DNA of 64,000 bases from an uncultured Granulosicoccaceae bacterium (lineage in GTDB: Bacteria; Pseudomonadota; Gammaproteobacteria; Granulosicoccales; Granulosicoccaceae), in NCBI GenBank assembly GCA_938007995.1, contig CALLLW010000008.1, positions 62,001 to 126,000 of the forward strand, given 5' to 3'. The notes under the pieces are model-generated. The model was not told the DNA's origin and made no database searches. It was given only the letters and a program-made list of their open reading frames with translations. Position numbers and translations under genes: made by a program. This document shows positions 53,330 to 62,131 of the stretch, piece after piece (position 1 is the stretch's first letter; each line of letters begins with the position of its first letter).

Positions 53330-54997
53330 TTATTCCGCTGCTTCAGACTGTATGGGTTCCACCGCCATGTTCAGTGACTCCCAGCCTTCACGGTAATAAC
53401 GGATCACAGGCAGCGACTGGCTTCGATTCACCTCCACTGGCAAACGCGGTAGATCAGCTGGCATTTGCAGCACCTGTGGCAGGCTTTTATCGTTCATATA
53501 ACGGCCATTAAAAACAGAGCGAACCGGTGAGTCAAGCTGATGATTTGCAGCCATAAAAAACCCCCACAAGCCAAATGACGGCACATACACAGTAGCGGGC
53601 ATGGTGTTTTCAAAAACAACATTCATTGTAGCGCCAATACTCCAGAAAGCACGACGCGCAAACCACGGCGAGGTTGCCTGAGTCATCACTACACCGCCAA
53701 CGGCAAGCCGGCGTGCCACCCGCTGATAAAAGGCAACACTGTAGAGCTTCGCCAGATCTTCATTTTCCGGATCAGGCAAATCGACGATCACCAGATCATA
53801 CAAATTGCCACCGGCAGCAAGCCAGGTCCAGGCATCCTTTGTGTGACTTGTTACTCGATCATCCCGAAACGCACCCTCGTTAAGCTCAGCTATCATCGGT
53901 TGCTCTGTAGCAATCCGGATGACCTCATTATCAAGCTCAACAATATCTATAGAATTAATGCTTTGATACTTTAGTAACTCACGCGCTGCCAGTCCGTCAC
54001 CACCACCAATAATCAGAGCCCGTTGCAACCGCCCTGCAAATGCAGCAGGCACATGCACCAGCACTTCGTGATATCGATATTCGTCTATCGATGAAAACTG
54101 CAGATTGCCATTCAGGTAAAGACGCAGGTCGTCACCCAGCTGCGTCAGTACAATTTTCTGATACCGGGTCTGGCGCGTTTCAATAACCGGATCTTCGTAT
54201 AGTGCAGATTCAACGGCCAACTCCGCCGGCTTGACTAAAAACAAACAGGCAACAAGCATCAAAGCTGTTGCTAACACTCCCGCTACCACCCGACCGCGCC
54301 AGGCAGTTAAATGATTGCGAAAGGACCAGGCGACCACGCAAGCAACAAACAGGTTGAGCAGCCCGATCAGTGCGGCTGTTAACAGATGCCCAAAATACGG
54401 CAGCAGAATAAAGGGAAACAACAGTGATGCTGCCAGTGCACCTATATAGTCAAACGTTAGGACCTGACTGATACTACGGCGCAGTCCGCTACGTGATTCG
54501 AGAATCCGCGTCAGCAGTGGCAACTCCATGCCTACGAGTATGCCAATGACTCCAATAACTACAATCATCAACGGATAATAGAATTGTGTATGTGCATATA
54601 CAAACAATAACAACAGTGCTGAAATCCCCCCGACAGCACCAATAGCTATTTCAATACTGATAAAAACTGCGACCAGCTGATGTTTGACTGACTGCGCAAA
54701 CCACGCACCCACCCCCATAAAAAATAGAAACAAACCTATCGTTATGGAATAGTGAATAACACTTGAGCCCAACAGATAGCTGGACAAGCTACTAATTAAC
54801 AGCTCGTATATCAGACTACAGGCGGCAATAAGAAATACGGAGCCTGCCAACAGCACAAACTGTTTATCGGTGACTACAACAGATGGATCGTTATAGCCTT
54901 CCTGGTTAGAATCTTGTTCTTTTGAGTATTGCCTTACTTGAGTAAGATTATCAGCGGCACACCGATCGGCCACTGACTGTTCCGGTTTGGAAGTCAT
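53330..54997 (-). CDS. Membrane-bound spermidine synthase homologue (SpeE-like)
   Basis: The 555-residue protein has about seven N-terminal membrane segments (45-265) and a C-terminal aminopropyltransferase domain. The latter has LYLNGNLQFSSIDEYRYHEVL, ALIIGGGDGLAARELLKY, DIVELDNEVI, KDAWTWL and VIVDLPDPENEDLAKLYS with both catalytic aspartates. It could make a polyamine at the inner membrane from decarboxylated AdoMet. No AdoMet decarboxylase gene is nearby. It lies 45 nt after DUF350. Membrane-fused SpeE proteins often sit with DUF350 and DUF4178 genes, as here. Confidence 0.87.
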   Translation of the reverse strand: MTSKPEQSVADRCAADNLTQVRQYSKEQDSNQEGYNDPSVVVTDKQFVLLAGSVFLIAACSLIYELLISSLSSYLLGSSVIHYSITIGLFLFFMGVGAWFAQSVKHQLVAVFISIEIAIGAVGGISALLLLFVYAHTQFYYPLMIVVIGVIGILVGMELPLLTRILESRSGLRRSISQVLTFDYIGALAASLLFPFILLPYFGHLLTAALIGLLNLFVACVVAWSFRNHLTAWRGRVVAGVLATALMLVACLFLVKPAELAVESALYEDPVIETRQTRYQKIVLTQLGDDLRLYLNGNLQFSSIDEYRYHEVLVHVPAAFAGRLQRALIIGGGDGLAARELLKYQSINSIDIVELDNEVIRIATEQPMIAELNEGAFRDDRVTSHTKDAWTWLAAGGNLYDLVIVDLPDPENEDLAKLYSVAFYQRVARRLAVGGVVMTQATSPWFARRAFWSIGATMNVVFENTMPATVYVPSFGLWGFFMAANHQLDSPVRSVFNGRYMNDKSLPQVLQMPADLPRLPVEVNRSQSLPVIRYYREGWESLNMAVEPIQSEAAE

Positions 54998-55042
54998 TGA
55001 TTGCTTTGATCAACGAGTATAACGCAGCGTTCTGAATTGCTA

Positions 55043-55336
55043 TTAACTGACCAGTACCGCCGCAATAATAATACACACACCAAGCATCATTGATCCGGCT
55101 AAAACGGCAAGAGCTCTGTTCTCTTTATGCGCTACTTCTTCGGCGAGATCCCCCGGAGTCAGCCAGTCGACCACTTTAAAGCCGATCACCCCCATCAGGA
55201 TGCCTACTATTGAATAGACAATAGTTGCAAGAAGTTCAACAAGTGCACCTGACAAGGCTTTTTCCTGCGCTAGCGCTAATTCACTGACTGTTGCCATTGC
55301 TATCAATGTCAACAACTTTGCTTTACTGTCTTTCAA
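55043..55336 (-). CDS. DUF350 membrane protein
   Basis: The 97-residue protein begins with a hydrophobic/signal-like segment (LLTLIAMATVSELALA), then two membrane helices: LVELLATIVYSIVGILMGVIGFKVVDWLTPGD and NRALAVLAGSMMLGVCIIIAAVLV (positions about 33-58 and 73-96). The pattern YSIVGxLMxVxGFKVVDWxTPGD with EN/NRALA is typical of DUF350. E. coli YjfL, also DUF350, sits near a glutathionylspermidine-synthase-like gene, so the family recurs with polyamine genes. Its job is unknown. Confidence 0.87.
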   Translation of the reverse strand: MKDSKAKLLTLIAMATVSELALAQEKALSGALVELLATIVYSIVGILMGVIGFKVVDWLTPGDLAEEVAHKENRALAVLAGSMMLGVCIIIAAVLVS

Positions 55337-55388
55337 TCTTGTTCTCCACCTGAGTTAAACAAAACAATTCATCTCAATTAAAACCATT

Positions 55389-55436
55389 ACTTACCAAATC
55401 CCTTACTTACCAAACCCCTTACTTACCGAATCTTGG
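55389..55436. repeat. 16-bp imperfect tandem repeat, three copies, across a stop codon
   Basis: ACTTACCAAATCCCTT (55389-55404), ACTTACCAAACCCCTT (55405-55420) and ACTTACCGAATCTTGG (55421-55436) lie in a row. The stop codon of the 58-residue gene (55419-55421) sits at the boundary of the second and third copies. Confidence 0.85.
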
Positions 55437-55595
55437 GCCGCCACCAACATACGCACGACCATCCTTTGAACGCAGCACTTCATTTGCGCCTTTTCCCGGC
55501 ACAGATTCAGCACTGGCATTCAAGGCATACCAGCTTGGTAAACCAACAATCGCAACAGTGAGTAGTGCCAGTAGCGGATAGTGCAATCGTTTCAC
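55419..55595 (-). CDS. 58-residue membrane/secreted microprotein in the DUF4178 operon
   Basis: A short frame starts at a GTG (55593-55595) that overlaps the TGA of the DUF4178 gene (GTGA), with GGAG 8 nt upstream, so translation is coupled. The product has a positive N-terminus, one hydrophobic segment (YPLLALLTVAIVGLPSWYAL) and a Gly-rich tail ending RAYVGGGPRFGK. It could be a secreted peptide (cleavage near NASA/E) or a single-pass protein. I do not know this family. Its place between DUF4178 and DUF350 suggests it is part of the same complex. Confidence 0.7.
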   Translation of the reverse strand: MKRLHYPLLALLTVAIVGLPSWYALNASAESVPGKGANEVLRSKDGRAYVGGGPRFGK

Positions 55596-57106
55596 AGAGC
55601 CTGCTCCCGAACACTGTGTTTTGGTTTTTTCTCAGGATCAAAACGATGCTTGAGCTTGACTGCAATAGATGCAGCCACCGATGAGATTGCGGCTATTTTT
55701 GAACGACACAAAAAAATCAAAAACACACTGAAGACCCCGGCAAAAATAAAAGGTGTTATGGCAGTGCGGTTGGGCTCGGTTCGAAACCTGAAGCTGCCAC
55801 CCGGCTGTGTTGATTCAGGATCGACCGAAACCAGTGCATTGTAGGTGCCGGCCTCGTCTATTCGCGCATGCCAGGTGATGCCACGTTTGCTTTCATCCCA
55901 GCGCCCGTCACTATCAACACCTGTCTCACGCCAGAATTCCAGGTACTTGGCATAGACCGCTTCACCATCTGCATCTTCAAGCCAGAAATTCACTCCGAGC
56001 CACGTATTAACCGGTAAAGAACCCACCGCACTACTCATCTGATACGTGATACCCGGCTTATCAACAGTGATCGATTGCACTGGCACATCCGTTGAATTCA
56101 GAGTCAGATCTACTGCGTTGTTACTGACCTCGCCACCCTGATTTAAATAAAGATGCACGCCAAGCAGAACCGGCAGTGCCGCTGCAAGCGCTGCTATTGT
56201 GTGTTTCCAACGCTTCAAATCAAGCGTCTCTTCGCCCTTACCCAAGCCCACAAGCATATCAGTATTAGACACTGGTCTTGAACGGATAAACTCGATTTCT
56301 TTCGGCTTGCCGTCGTCAGTCAGTCGGGTCTCGGCGCTCACATAGTAACTGTACGAACTGCCACCGGGTCGAACAGGCATAGTCTCTCTAACAGATTTTT
56401 CGGAACTAAGATGTGCTTCTCCAGGCTTTGGCTGATAACTAAACTCACCTGCAGCAAATTCCAGCTGCCAATGGCCATGCTCAAAACGTTTGTCCGATGT
56501 TGACGGAAGCGAAGGATTCTGCGGGATGTACTTATCTGCCCAGTATCTTTTTGTACCGTCGTCTACAAGCCATGCCAGTTCACGACGTTCATTCAGCATC
56601 CACCAACTGGAGTAACGCGAAAAAGAAGTTACCCATTCTCCTTCGTCATACTCTTTTACGCGCCCGCTGAACACCTGCACACCGATGGCCTGCCAGCGCT
56701 GCTTTTCAAACGCAAAGAAGTCACCAATCGTAAAGTTTGATTCCAGGTCGATTGCCTGGTTCCAGCGCTCAAGATGTATGTGCTGCGCCGGATGCTCTGC
56801 ATTGCAGCCACAGTACTGACAGATAACCGTTTTGGATTCCGGATTCTGACGAGACAGTCCGCCGCCACAGTTTACACAACGAAAAATTTCAGCGGCATCC
56901 CGGTTGATCACTCTGACGCCATCTGCGAGTTTTGCACTGATGCGGGCTTTGGTTTGCTCTAGCTCATTATGAAACTGCGGATATTGCAGTTGCAGATCGG
57001 GTATTGCCTGCAGCGATGATTTCTCATGCCCTGCCTTGATATGCTCTTCCAGTGCGCTGAGCACTTTATCCGGATGCATACCCACCAGGCGCTTTGATAT
57101 CTGCAT
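55592..57106 (-). CDS. DUF4178 protein with zinc ribbon and two membrane helices
   Basis: The 504-residue protein has an N-terminal zinc ribbon (FRCVNCGGGL ... VICQYCGC), a DUF4178 domain (about 165-300: YDEGEWVTSFSRYSSWWMLNE-like, ending RYWADKYI and FEHGHWQLEFAAGEFSY) and a C-terminal part with two membrane segments (about 302-322 and 455-480). Between these lies a beta-rich periplasmic region. It is followed by the overlapping 58-residue gene and DUF350. Its function is unknown; a membrane-stress or polyamine-linked role is suggested only by neighbours. Confidence 0.82.
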   Translation of the reverse strand: MQISKRLVGMHPDKVLSALEEHIKAGHEKSSLQAIPDLQLQYPQFHNELEQTKARISAKLADGVRVINRDAAEIFRCVNCGGGLSRQNPESKTVICQYCGCNAEHPAQHIHLERWNQAIDLESNFTIGDFFAFEKQRWQAIGVQVFSGRVKEYDEGEWVTSFSRYSSWWMLNERRELAWLVDDGTKRYWADKYIPQNPSLPSTSDKRFEHGHWQLEFAAGEFSYQPKPGEAHLSSEKSVRETMPVRPGGSSYSYYVSAETRLTDDGKPKEIEFIRSRPVSNTDMLVGLGKGEETLDLKRWKHTIAALAAALPVLLGVHLYLNQGGEVSNNAVDLTLNSTDVPVQSITVDKPGITYQMSSAVGSLPVNTWLGVNFWLEDADGEAVYAKYLEFWRETGVDSDGRWDESKRGITWHARIDEAGTYNALVSVDPESTQPGGSFRFRTEPNRTAITPFIFAGVFSVFLIFLCRSKIAAISSVAASIAVKLKHRFDPEKKPKHSVREQAL

Positions 57107-57195
57107 TTCAGCTACCCTCTGTTACAGTGTGCATGACCAGACGATGGGAATAGTGCGTAAACAGATAAATGACCCAACGCATAAGACAGTGTGGA

Positions 57196-57807
57196 TCACT
57201 TCCAGACCACCTGCGCACCACGTATCACACGGCTGCGGGTAATATGAATATCGTTATCTCCACATTCGATAGACATTTTCAACCCCTTACCCATGACATC
57301 AATACAAACGACTCGCTCCGACGGCACAATGGCTACCGGCAACGACCCTTCAACACCTGCAACCTGTGCATCAATCCGCTCAGAAACGAACCAGCTTTCA
57401 CCATCAATCATGACGTTGCCACCCACCGTGGCAGCATTGATCGTTTCAACTTCGGGTTCAGCATTAATAGTAACGTGCAGGCGATACACACCATCATCTT
57501 CTTCCAACCACTGATGATCCTGATCATCGAACTCCAGCCACCATTCATCCCAGAACCCCTCAGCATAGCTGAGACGCACCCGACCACGCACAACGAAATC
57601 CCGATCATTCAGCTTGCCCCGCTTTCCGAGCTGCAACATCGAAGGTGCATCCATCGCGTGCTCAAACAAACCGGCTGCCTCCCAGCCGTTGCTGCCCAGA
57701 TAGACCCAGTTACTGCAATGCGCGCACGCAACGCTGCGAGTGTGGGCGTTGATCTCAGCTATCGCCACACCACACGAGGGGCAGGATACTGACACGTCAT
57801 GAGCCAT
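57196..57807 (-). CDS. DUF4178 protein with zinc ribbon, soluble
   Basis: The 203-residue protein starts with a zinc ribbon (SCPSCGVAIAE ... VACAHCSNWVY) and continues into a DUF4178 domain (RDFVVRGRVRLSYAEGFWDEWWLEF, LEEDDGVYRLHV). It lacks membrane segments. It is a paralogue of the DUF4178 region in the next gene, 89 nt downstream, and leads the minus-strand run. Its leader carries a duplicated 13-bp unit containing AAGG, a possible ribosome site. Function unknown. Confidence 0.82.
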   Translation of the reverse strand: MAHDVSVSCPSCGVAIAEINAHTRSVACAHCSNWVYLGSNGWEAAGLFEHAMDAPSMLQLGKRGKLNDRDFVVRGRVRLSYAEGFWDEWWLEFDDQDHQWLEEDDGVYRLHVTINAEPEVETINAATVGGNVMIDGESWFVSERIDAQVAGVEGSLPVAIVPSERVVCIDVMGKGLKMSIECGDNDIHITRSRVIRGAQVVWK

Positions 57808-57812
57808 ATTTG

Positions 57813-57838
57813 CCAGGGACCTTGGTCAGGGACCTTGT
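57813..57838. repeat. 13-bp tandem duplication in the DUF4178 leader
   Basis: CCAGGGACCTTGG (57813-57825) is followed by TCAGGGACCTTGT (57826-57838), 11 of 13 identical. On the minus strand each copy holds AAGG, the nearer one about 11 nt from the start codon. Confidence 0.75.
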
Positions 57839-57888
57839 TGAGCGTTCGGGTATTGTACATGACATAATAGTGTACGGATCGAGACGAT

Positions 57889-57913
57889 AGACTCAACAAC
57901 ACCGGTTGAGTCT
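57889..57913. promoter_or_regulatory. 9-bp inverted repeat in the HlyU-family gene leader
   Basis: AGACTCAAC (57889-57897) and GTTGAGTCT (57905-57913) form a perfect 9-bp inverted repeat with a 7-nt spacer, 37-61 bp upstream of the start. It could be an operator or a leader hairpin. Confidence 0.45.
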
Positions 57914-57949
57914 GCTCACAGCTAACAAAATTCAACTCCGGAGCAGAGT

Positions 57950-58255
57950 ATGTTTAAAAAACTATTTCAGTCACTGTTAGGCAATGGTGAAAACACAAGC
58001 AGTCCCGCTGCTGTTGCTGCTGACCCGGTCACCTATAAAGATGTCACCATCACCGCAACACCGCCGGCAGAAGGCGGGCAATTTAAAACTGCCGGCACGA
58101 TTAGTCAGGTCATTGATGGCGTTGAAAAGAAAACAGAGTTTATCCGGGCTGACAATCACGCCACCGCCGATGCCGCTATCGAGCACTCGGTAAACAAAGC
58201 CAAACAAATAGTTGATGAAAGAGGTGCCTCGCTGTTTGAAAGTGAGCGCTGCTAA
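57950..58255 (+). CDS. HlyU-family protein
   Basis: The 101-residue protein matches PF10115 (HlyU): short N-terminus MFKKLFQSLLG, then YKDVTITATPPAEGGQFKTAG and a conserved C-terminal FIRADNHATADAAIEHSVNKAKQIVDERG. The name comes from a Vibrio haemolysin regulator, but this family lacks a DNA-binding helix-turn-helix and its general function is not clear. It has a GGAGCAGAGT ribosome site (GGAG about 9 nt upstream). A hairpin covers its stop codon (58252-58267). Confidence 0.85.
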   Translation: MFKKLFQSLLGNGENTSSPAAVAADPVTYKDVTITATPPAEGGQFKTAGTISQVIDGVEKKTEFIRADNHATADAAIEHSVNKAKQIVDERGASLFESERC

Positions 58256-58267
58256 TCCGTGGATTAG
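58252..58267. terminator. Stop-codon hairpin after the HlyU-family gene
   Basis: CTAATCC (58252-58258) and GGATTAG (58261-58267) form a 7-bp palindrome around the TAA stop, followed by TTT. The loop of 2 nt is too small to form fully, so a weak terminator at best. Confidence 0.3.
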
Positions 58268-58478
58268 TTTGCGCTACTAGGCAGATCCATGCATATCATA
58301 AGCCCTGAATTTCAAGATACCTCGATTACCAAATTCCGGGATCTCTGAATTCCAGGGCTTCAAGATATTCGAACAACTGCCGCTACCCCGCAGGGGTTCA
58401 GCGCTAACAAGCTGAATAAGTCCAGCGCAGCCATTGTAAGACCGAACCGGCATTTCGCTGTCTTTAATGGAGTTCAGT

Positions 58479-59285
58479 ATGTTCAACTGCCGCAAAACTG
58501 CCAGGTTAGCGATAACCGCTGCACTTCTTTTTACAGGCGTAAATACTTTAGCCGCTGACAGCACCAGAGCGTTACTGAAACATACCGGTATAACGACCCA
58601 GATACACCACTTACCTGCCATGGTCATTGAATCCAGCGCGGCACACGCCAGACGCTGTGGTTCTGCTCAAGGTAACAGTCCGGTGATCGGATTTAATCCA
58701 CAGTCGATCATCTTTGATACTGTTTCTGCCTTCAACAGCCGTTACTCCGGAAGCCTTGCAGCAATAGAGCGCTGGCATCAATCGTCATTAGCGAAGAAAA
58801 TTAGATCAGCAGAAAGCGAAGCAACGGATTACACCGCATTTAGCGAATTTAAAAATACTTCTACCTACAACAATCCGCAGCGCAAAAATCTAATTAATCA
58901 GATCGTGGAAAACCTGCAGATAACCCGATTTGTAGCCACCCTGGGTACCGAAGTTGAGTACGCCGGCATTCTTCACAGTGGCTGCATTAACAACACAAAA
59001 AATCAGACTGAAACACGCAGAGAACAAACACTTGCGGACATCACACGCGAAGATAAAGAACTGACCGCACTACTGCTAAGTGGCGATATCATTGCAGAAA
59101 CCACGTATATGTTCAGATCACTCTCGACAGCAGAGCTGACAGAATACGCGTCCTTCACTGCATCAGCATCCAGTAAAAGCATCTATACTGCGCTGATTGA
59201 TGCATTTCACGAGAGCCTGACACTCGCCGGCAACAGACTTGCAACAAGCCAGAGTTCAGAATTACTCGGCGGTTTTGACTTCTAG
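58479..59285 (+). CDS. Secreted protein of unknown function
   Basis: I chose the ATG at 58479 because GGAG lies 6 nt upstream; the ATG four codons earlier has none. The product (268 residues) has a clear signal peptide (LAITAALLFTGVNTLAA). The mature part is mostly helical with two cysteines (RRCGSA and HSGCINN), likely one disulfide. The C-terminal part (TYMFRSLSTAELTEYASFTAS) loosely recalls DUF2059-like periplasmic proteins, but I would not assign it. It stands alone between the HlyU-family and CPBP genes. Confidence 0.7.
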   Translation: MFNCRKTARLAITAALLFTGVNTLAADSTRALLKHTGITTQIHHLPAMVIESSAAHARRCGSAQGNSPVIGFNPQSIIFDTVSAFNSRYSGSLAAIERWHQSSLAKKIRSAESEATDYTAFSEFKNTSTYNNPQRKNLINQIVENLQITRFVATLGTEVEYAGILHSGCINNTKNQTETRREQTLADITREDKELTALLLSGDIIAETTYMFRSLSTAELTEYASFTASASSKSIYTALIDAFHESLTLAGNRLATSQSSELLGGFDF

Positions 59286-59437
59286 CAATGTGTTGAAAAG
59301 CGTTATGAGCGAAGACTGACAAAAAAGTATGTATAGGAAAATTCGATTGATAAAGCACAGTGTCTGATTTACCAGTGAGCATTTTTTGGAAGAATTTAAC
59401 TCCCTCAGACCAGGCGCAAGAGTATTCCAACATCCTG

Positions 59438-59875
59438 TTAGCTGAATAGCACAAGAAATCCCAGATTGTACCAGGCATGTAGTACTATTGAAGGTACTAC
59501 AGCATCGTATCGCTCACGGAAGTAGCCAAACACCAGTGATGGAAAAAAGATTGATGCAGCCCATAGTGGCGGCTGATTGAACAAATGAAATGAAGCAAAC
59601 AAAAAACTGGTCACCAGATTGGCATTGCTTATTTTCAGAACTATATTCTCTCTGAAAATAGCTTTTTCTAACAACTGGCCTTGTATAAATCCTCTGAAAG
59701 CCAGCTCTTCAATGACCGGGTAGATAACAACACCCATCAGTAAAACACCAAAGACTGCCGCGCTTGCAGCCGGCCTACCGGTTAACCACCACAGCACAAA
59801 CCACACAATCGGCCCGAGTAGAACAGCAAAACCGAAGTGAACGTCCGACACAACACGCTTGAATAGTGCTGGCAA
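59438..59875 (-). CDS. CPBP-family intramembrane metalloprotease
   Basis: The 145-residue membrane protein has the CPBP/Abi motifs: PVIEELAFRGFIQGQLLEKA (EExxxR), FLFASFHLFNQPP (FxxxH) and SIVLHAWYNLGFLVLF (HxxxN). It is short for the family, with about four membrane helices. CPBP proteins include CAAX-type proteases and others involved in bacteriocin immunity. The start is a TTG with AAGGAT about 5 nt upstream. No partner genes are obvious. Confidence 0.82.
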   Translation of the reverse strand: MPALFKRVVSDVHFGFAVLLGPIVWFVLWWLTGRPAASAAVFGVLLMGVVIYPVIEELAFRGFIQGQLLEKAIFRENIVLKISNANLVTSFLFASFHLFNQPPLWAASIFFPSLVFGYFRERYDAVVPSIVLHAWYNLGFLVLFS

Positions 59876-59925
59876 GTCTTATCCTTGAAGTGGTTGTTCA
59901 ACCACCAAAATGACTATGGATTCAC

Positions 59926-60981
<1,056 letters not shown>

Positions 60982-61129
60982 CTAACCGCTCCAGCACAAA
61001 TGATTGTTGTTTATACTTAACGCTTATTCTTCAGACATCTGGCAAACCCGGTACGGAAACGAAAAGCTCCTGCACCTGCGTCAGCTGAAGTTCAAAGACC
61101 ATTATACCAGCCAAAAACACTTGCCAGTA

Positions 61130-61963
61130 ATGAAGAAAAAATTCGCCGTTTTCGGTAATCCGATCAAGCAAAGTCTGTCGCCGCAAATTCATCAGCACTT
61201 TGCGCAGCAACATCAACTTGAGATCAATTATGAACGTCAATTGTCTGAACAGCACAGGTTCAATCAAGACATAGAAGAGTTTTTTAAAACCGGCGGAAAC
61301 GGGTGCAATATAACCGCGCCATTCAAGCAAATGGCTTTTTCACTGTGCGGCGCTCTATCTGAACAAGCCACCCGTGCTCAATCAGTCAACACACTGGCTC
61401 GTGATTCGAGCGACAAGCTGACCGGACACAATACTGATGGCGTTGGATTGCTGAAAGATTTAACTGCAAATCTACACTTACAATTGAGTGGTGCTAACAT
61501 TATGGTTTTGGGTGCCGGTGGTGCAACCCGAGGTATTCTACAACCTCTGATTGAACAGCGACCTGCATCGCTCACTATCATTAATCGAACGATAGAAAAG
61601 GCTCAAATTCTAGCTGAAGAATTTGCGGATTTATTGCAGATCAATACAGCCAGTACAAGCGATATAACAGACAACCTCCCGCGACCAGATCTGTTACTCA
61701 ACGCTACTTCTGCCGGCCTGGACGGCAAGCTTCCGATAACAGACACGTCATTTATCACAAAAGATTGTTGCTGTTATGACTTATCGTACGCATCAAAGCC
61801 CACCAGCTTTATGACACTGTGCAGTGACGCCGGCTGCAGCCAGGTATACGATGGACGCGGCATGCTGGTGGAACAGGCAGCACAGGCTTTTACTATCTGG
61901 ACCTCCAAAGAAGTTGATACAAAAACCTTGATCAATGACTTCGATCAGCTAAACCAGGCCTGA
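61130..61963 (+). CDS. aroE: Shikimate dehydrogenase
   Basis: From the ATG at 61130 the enzyme is 277 residues; the longer open frame from 61004 is not needed. Motifs are AVFGNPIKQSLSPQIHQHF with the shikimate-binding serines, GCNITAPFKQMAF with the catalytic lysine, NTDGVGLLKDL, the NADP fold VLGAGGATRGI and NRTIEKAQ. It reduces 3-dehydroshikimate in aromatic amino acid synthesis. Cysteine-rich DCCCYDLSYASKPTSF replaces the usual DLxYxPxxT stretch, a minor oddity. Its stop codon lies inside an 11-bp hairpin. Confidence 0.93.
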   Translation: MKKKFAVFGNPIKQSLSPQIHQHFAQQHQLEINYERQLSEQHRFNQDIEEFFKTGGNGCNITAPFKQMAFSLCGALSEQATRAQSVNTLARDSSDKLTGHNTDGVGLLKDLTANLHLQLSGANIMVLGAGGATRGILQPLIEQRPASLTIINRTIEKAQILAEEFADLLQINTASTSDITDNLPRPDLLLNATSAGLDGKLPITDTSFITKDCCCYDLSYASKPTSFMTLCSDAGCSQVYDGRGMLVEQAAQAFTIWTSKEVDTKTLINDFDQLNQA

Positions 61964-61987
61964 TTGGCAATCATGGTTGCCAATCAG
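61960..61987. terminator. 11-bp hairpin across the aroE stop codon
   Basis: CTGATTGGCAA (61960-61970) and TTGCCAATCAG (61977-61987) form a perfect 11-bp stem with a 6-nt loop. No run of T follows directly, so it may stop or stabilise the aroE transcript rather than act as a full intrinsic terminator. Confidence 0.55.
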
Positions 61988-62021
61988 ATCGCTTAAATCC
62001 CCGTTTCTTTAGAACAAAGCA

Positions 62022-62045
62022 CCGGGGTACAGATGTGCACCCCGG
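62022..62045. terminator. GC-rich hairpin between aroE and purH
   Basis: CCGGGGT (62022-62028) pairs with ACCCCGG (62039-62045) across a 10-nt loop. On the minus strand it is followed by TGCTTTGTTCT, so it could end the purH transcript. Confidence 0.5.
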
Positions 62046-62131
62046 ACTCGACCTTACAGAAGTAATGTCAATGGATGATCATTGTGTTAACTATTTAACA
62101 GAATTTTTACTTTGAAAGACTGGCTGGACGC

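Noticed and set aside
57169-57792. 207-residue plus-strand open frame opposite the DUF4178 gene
   Set aside because: It is the antisense of a gene with a clear zinc ribbon and DUF4178 motifs, and shows no domain or ribosome site of its own.
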